The notes under the pieces were generated by a model that did not search any database, was not told the DNA's origin, and saw only the letters and a program-made list of their open reading frames with translations. From CAYNNP01 sp964398215 (GTDB taxonomy: Bacteria; Planctomycetota; Planctomycetia; Pirellulales; Pirellulaceae): 9,333 bases of DNA. The stretch is taken from positions 1-9,333 of the forward strand of contig CAYNNP010000256.1 in assembly GCA_964398215.1 (NCBI GenBank). Reading direction: 5' to 3'. A program made the translations under genes and the position numbers. Below are positions 6,844 through 9,333 of this stretch, one piece after another; position 1 is the stretch's first letter, and every line of letters begins with the position of its first letter.

Positions 6844-7035
6844 TCAGGCCGCTCTACAGAGGGGTTCCCTGAGCATCTGATTGAGCGCGGATTCAAGCGA
6901 CATGCGTCTTAGCAGTGACCTTAGGTGATTTACATAAGAATTGTCATCACGTAAATCCAGATCACGAAGCAATTCGCGAACTTCTTCACAATCCATTGCC
7001 AACACCAATTGCTCTGGCGTCTTTGTGGTTCCCAT
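6844..7035 (-). CDS. Possible small helical protein, unrecognised
   Basis: A 63-residue frame starts at an ATG and reads MGTTKTPEQLVLAM..., with an alternation of charged and leucine residues (EEVRELLRDLDLRDD, LRSLLRRMSLESALNQML) typical of an all-helical protein. This makes it more plausible than a random frame. I do not recognise the family. The support is weak: only a poor purine stretch (GGGGAA, then AAGG right against the ATG) precedes it, and there is no operon link. The GYF_2 gene lies 172 bases downstream on the same strand. It could be a genuine small gene, a gene fragment, or chance. Confidence 0.4.
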   Translation of the reverse strand: MGTTKTPEQLVLAMDCEEVRELLRDLDLRDDNSYVNHLRSLLRRMSLESALNQMLREPLCRAA

Positions 7036-7263
7036 CCTTGGTTCCCCAATTTCGCTGGCCCAAAAATGAAGATAATAAAGTGCTGGACCACTTAAGCGTT
7101 TCGGGATCGATGTTTATTTAGGATGACGAAAATCGATCCGACCGGCATTAGAAATTGAGTCAACGCGAACGATCATGCGGGCTTGGTAAAGTAGTCCGTC
7201 GATTCGCGCGGACCGATTTTCTGTAGGCCGTATCTAGCAAACTTTTGTGTGCCGGAACTTGAT
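7036..7263. other. No gene seen; inverted repeat around 7104-7139
   Basis: I see no supported gene in these 228 bases. An 8-bp inverted repeat (7104-7111 with 7132-7139, 20-base loop) is present and has no obvious role. The left part would contain the leader of the possible 63-residue gene, and the right part borders the recombinase relic. Confidence 0.35.
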
Positions 7264-7611
7264 CCTTTTGCCGAACTTCAAGCTGTCGGTGATTTTCTTG
7301 ATGGCGGTCTGGACGGTAGAGATGCTCATGGGTGTCGCCGCGCTGGAACTGGATTGTTGTTTTCGACCGCGAGCGGGAAAGACTTTGGCGCCTTTGCCCA
7401 GATAGATGTGGACCATCATTCGCTGAGAGTCTACGTTGCCGATCTGCAAGTTAACGGCTTCGCCGATCCGCAGTCCGAGTGTGTAGGTGGTCGACCAACC
7501 CGATTCATACGGCGGTGCAAGCTTTTGTGCGCCAAGGCGTTTTGGCCTATCATCTAACGCGACGTCAATTTCGGCTTGCGTCGAAGACAATGTTGTTGGT
7601 CGTTTTCTCTT
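7264..7611 (-). pseudogene. Relic of a tyrosine recombinase (phage-integrase family)
   Basis: The minus-strand frame open from 7752 to 7234 (172 residues) carries recognisable integrase sequence only between about residues 48 and 163. It includes RKRPTTLSSTQ, which resembles the linker before the catalytic domain, TTYTLGLRIGEAVNLQIGNVDSQRMMVHI with the box I arginine (Arg95), GKGAK, then FPARGRK...TPMSISTVQTAIKKI and LKFGKRI. Between GKGAK and FPARG about 25 residues normally present (the DRxVPLP...HRxP...LF segment) are missing. The box II HxxR and the tyrosine nucleophile are absent because the frame ends shortly after LKFGKRI. The N-terminal SAM-like domain is also gone. The protein cannot be an active recombinase. 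Related recombinases travel with insertion elements in planctomycetes and other bacteria; the specific element type is a guess. The remnant ends just before the start of the 499-residue gene on the opposite strand. Confidence 0.75.
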
Positions 7612-7626
7612 CCAAGCGGAAACAGT

Positions 7627-9126
7627 ATGTCCGGTGATACCAATTTCATGGGCGGGTACCTTATCAAATTCGGCGTCCTGGCCGCCATCGCAACGATCGG
7701 CATTCCGTACTACGCAATCGTTCTTAGGCCTGACCTCGACTATTCGTTTCATTTGTCTAGCCCGGAAACCAAGACTCTCACAGCAGACAACTTTTCCGAG
7801 AAGGTCGAAAACAACATTCTGGCTTCAGCAAATGGATTGGTCGACGCAGAGCGATCAATTTTCATCGCTGGATTCAGTGAAGGCAACTTGCTTGTCCGCC
7901 TCAAAGACTTTCCGAATAGCTTTTCGGTTCATCTTGGTCCGGACGAATCTCTCACCAAAGCGATGCAACGGCATTATGACTCGTACCGATCCAAGCTTTC
8001 GGACGCCGAGCAGATCAAGACGGCATTTGGATCGAGGACGCCGTTAACTAAGTTCCTTGCGGAGACTGAGAACGTTCTCAACCAGGAGCAGCGTTTTATA
8101 GGCCGGATGTACGATATCTCTGACGGGAAGGAACTTCGATACAAACGGCATGACGATTTGGGAAGGTCAGCGAAGAGTGTTCGCTGGGTTGTCTCTGAGG
8201 GCGAGACGCCATCTATCAGCGGCCTTATGTCTTCGAATGCGGGATTCTTTACGTTCATCGTAGGGCTCGCCGTGGTGATCGGAATTCCCGTATTGTTGAT
8301 GATGCTTTCGTCGGCCAAATCCAAACGACTTGAAAAGAGGGCTCGGAAAGCTGAAGGCCTGCAGGCTGATTCTTCCAACGCAGGTTCTTCCGAAGCGATT
8401 GGTCCGATGCTTCGCCGAATGGAGCGAATCGACAGCCCTGCCAACGTCAGGTTTCTCAATCAGCGGCTTAAGGAGCATTTGAAAACACCGGCCGGCAGAT
8501 TGGTTCGTGAAAACTTTACGTTCCCCATGTGGCTCCGCTACCTTCAGATGCTGGTATTAGTTGTCTTCGGATTGCTCGCGCTCCCAACGATCGTCTTTAC
8601 GATAGGAGGACTCAGATTCTTGTGGAGCGCCATCACGCTTGAACCGTTCAACGACTTGCGAGGAAAAGAGATTGACGAAAGTCTCAGGATTATCGTCGCT
8701 TCGATGGTGATTGCGAACCAACAGATCCTGACTGGGAAAGTCGACCAAGGACCCGCGCTTTTGCTTGGCACGTTTGAAGCCGATGAAAGGTTTTCGCTAT
8801 CGATCCAAAGCGAGTTAGCGAGCAGACTTGCAAGTATCTATCTACAGGGACCAACCGATCCGGAAGAAGAAGAGGTTTATGCGATCCTTCGAGATGACGA
8901 GTATCGTGCGAGTCGACGTCAGTCTGTCCCTTCGTCGATCGTTGGTTCGGCAAACATCTTGCTATTTGACGTGGAATTCTCAGTTCGCATGGCGAAAATC
9001 GTCAATGGAAACAGCGTTCTCGTCGCTTGCGTCGTTGATCCACGAGAGAAAGGCGAAATCTATCAGCTGCCATGGTCAGTCATTGACGATCTGGTAAAGG
9101 ATCAACCGGGGGATCAACCGAGGTGA
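7627..9126 (+). CDS. Three-helix membrane protein of unknown function
   Basis: This 499-residue protein is not one I can name. It has predicted membrane helices at about 11-32, 207-228 and 305-334. Residues 33-205 form a soluble domain, probably outside, with DGKELRYKRHDDLGRSAKSVRWVV near its end. Residues 229-304 are a basic, helix-rich linker (KSKRLEKRARKAEG). Residues 335-499 form a soluble C-terminal domain with GPALLLGTFE (375-384), an acidic DPEEEEVYAILRDDEY segment (411-426), RASRRQSVPSSI (427-438) and GEIYQLPWSVIDDL (476-489); this pattern resembles conserved domains of unknown function, but I cannot assign one. The ATG at 7627 is chosen because the first helix follows directly; the frame is open further upstream to 7576, but there it overlaps the recombinase relic, and ATG 7648 is an alternative. 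No strong Shine-Dalgarno is seen. The final codons form a near-exact 12-base duplication (DQPGDQP). Confidence 0.78.
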   Translation: MSGDTNFMGGYLIKFGVLAAIATIGIPYYAIVLRPDLDYSFHLSSPETKTLTADNFSEKVENNILASANGLVDAERSIFIAGFSEGNLLVRLKDFPNSFSVHLGPDESLTKAMQRHYDSYRSKLSDAEQIKTAFGSRTPLTKFLAETENVLNQEQRFIGRMYDISDGKELRYKRHDDLGRSAKSVRWVVSEGETPSISGLMSSNAGFFTFIVGLAVVIGIPVLLMMLSSAKSKRLEKRARKAEGLQADSSNAGSSEAIGPMLRRMERIDSPANVRFLNQRLKEHLKTPAGRLVRENFTFPMWLRYLQMLVLVVFGLLALPTIVFTIGGLRFLWSAITLEPFNDLRGKEIDESLRIIVASMVIANQQILTGKVDQGPALLLGTFEADERFSLSIQSELASRLASIYLQGPTDPEEEEVYAILRDDEYRASRRQSVPSSIVGSANILLFDVEFSVRMAKIVNGNSVLVACVVDPREKGEIYQLPWSVIDDLVKDQPGDQPR

Positions 9127-9333
9127 TCGTCCTGGGCACTCCATCTTGTTGCGAAGGTAGCTAGTTCAAGATGATCAACAGGCTGTAGCTTGTGGTCATT
9201 TCTTGGCTGGCATTGGAGAAGCCGGAAAGGCAACGGGAAATCGGGAAATAAAAGGGGGGTGGCGTTGCTTGTTCGAGTGTCTTCCAGTCTCTTGGGCAAG
9301 TGATTCGGTAAAAGAATTTGAGGCCCGAAAGGA
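9127..9333. other. No gene seen; possible start region of a gene beyond the window
   Basis: These 207 bases after the 499-residue gene contain no frame I would call coding. A 7-bp inverted repeat (9142-9148 with 9167-9173, 18-base loop) follows the stop codon but is too loose for a convincing terminator. A purine run lies at 9245-9259, and the last bases (GAAAGGA) look like a ribosome-binding site for a plus-strand gene starting just outside the window; that is an inference. Confidence 0.3.

Noticed and set aside
7612..7752. The N-terminal 47 codons of the recombinase-bearing frame
   Set aside because: They overlap the start of the opposite-strand 499-residue gene and show no integrase-like residues, so they are an antisense extension of the open frame.
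9099..9120. A 10-base direct repeat at the end of the 499-residue gene, considered as a possible attachment site
   Set aside because: It is a 12-base-period duplication inside codons for DQPGDQP, with no matching copy near the recombinase relic.
9114..9299. A 61-codon minus-strand frame at the end of the window
   Set aside because: The composition is unlike a protein, it overlaps the end of the 499-residue gene, and there is no initiation signal.
1..9333. CRISPR array, tRNA, rRNA or known riboswitch
   Set aside because: No regularly spaced repeats, cloverleaf with a recognisable T-loop sequence, or conserved RNA motif was seen on either strand; a formal covariance-model scan was not possible.

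Overview
The window looks like a piece of a planctomycete chromosome, most likely of the Pirellulaceae (Rhodopirellula-like). The reasons are: a secreted Cys-type sulfatase; a small membrane protein opening with the RWSIRSLMLATL motif that recurs in planctomycete proteins; a 215-residue protein of a lineage-typical family (start MTENDWL, end HVRGCWLID); a stand-alone GYF_2 protein; a large DUF4129-type membrane protein; a REP-like double hairpin; and G+C content near one half by eye. This assignment is by pattern recognition, with no database search.

Layout. Bases 1-716 (+) hold the last residues of one TPM/YgcG-family protein followed at once by a complete second TPM-domain membrane protein, a known pairing. 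Bases 717-881 separate convergent genes and carry a near-palindromic double hairpin. Bases 882-6118 (-) hold five genes that run, in transcription order, as follows: a multi-spanning DUF4129-like protein with a very long disordered charged segment (6118 or 6172 to 3947), a secreted sulfatase (3848-2313), a two-helix zinc-ribbon membrane protein (2220-1924), the planctomycete-specific 215-residue protein (1801-1154, TTG start) and an 89-residue membrane protein that starts two bases after the previous stop. Only the last pair is clearly coupled. Bases 6173-7263 (-) are sparse, with a 72-residue GYF_2 protein and a possible 63-residue protein. Bases 7264-7611 (-) are the relic of a tyrosine recombinase with an internal deletion and no catalytic C-terminus. 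Bases 7627-9126 (+) encode a 499-residue three-helix membrane protein of unknown function. The last 207 bases contain no gene I can support, but the window ends in a purine-rich ribosome-binding-like stretch.

How the genes relate. The tandem TPM genes form one unit. The 215/89-residue pair forms a second, of unknown role. The sulfatase is an ordinary member of the large planctomycete repertoire that desulfates polysaccharides outside the cytoplasm. The DUF4129 protein belongs to a membrane family often found with MoxR/DUF58/transglutaminase genes, but none of those partners lies in the window. I see no convincing new multi-gene defence, CRISPR or biosynthetic system. The most unusual features are the charge-segregated disordered region of the DUF4129 protein, the paired hairpins with compensatory changes, and the eroded recombinase beside the orphan 499-residue gene.
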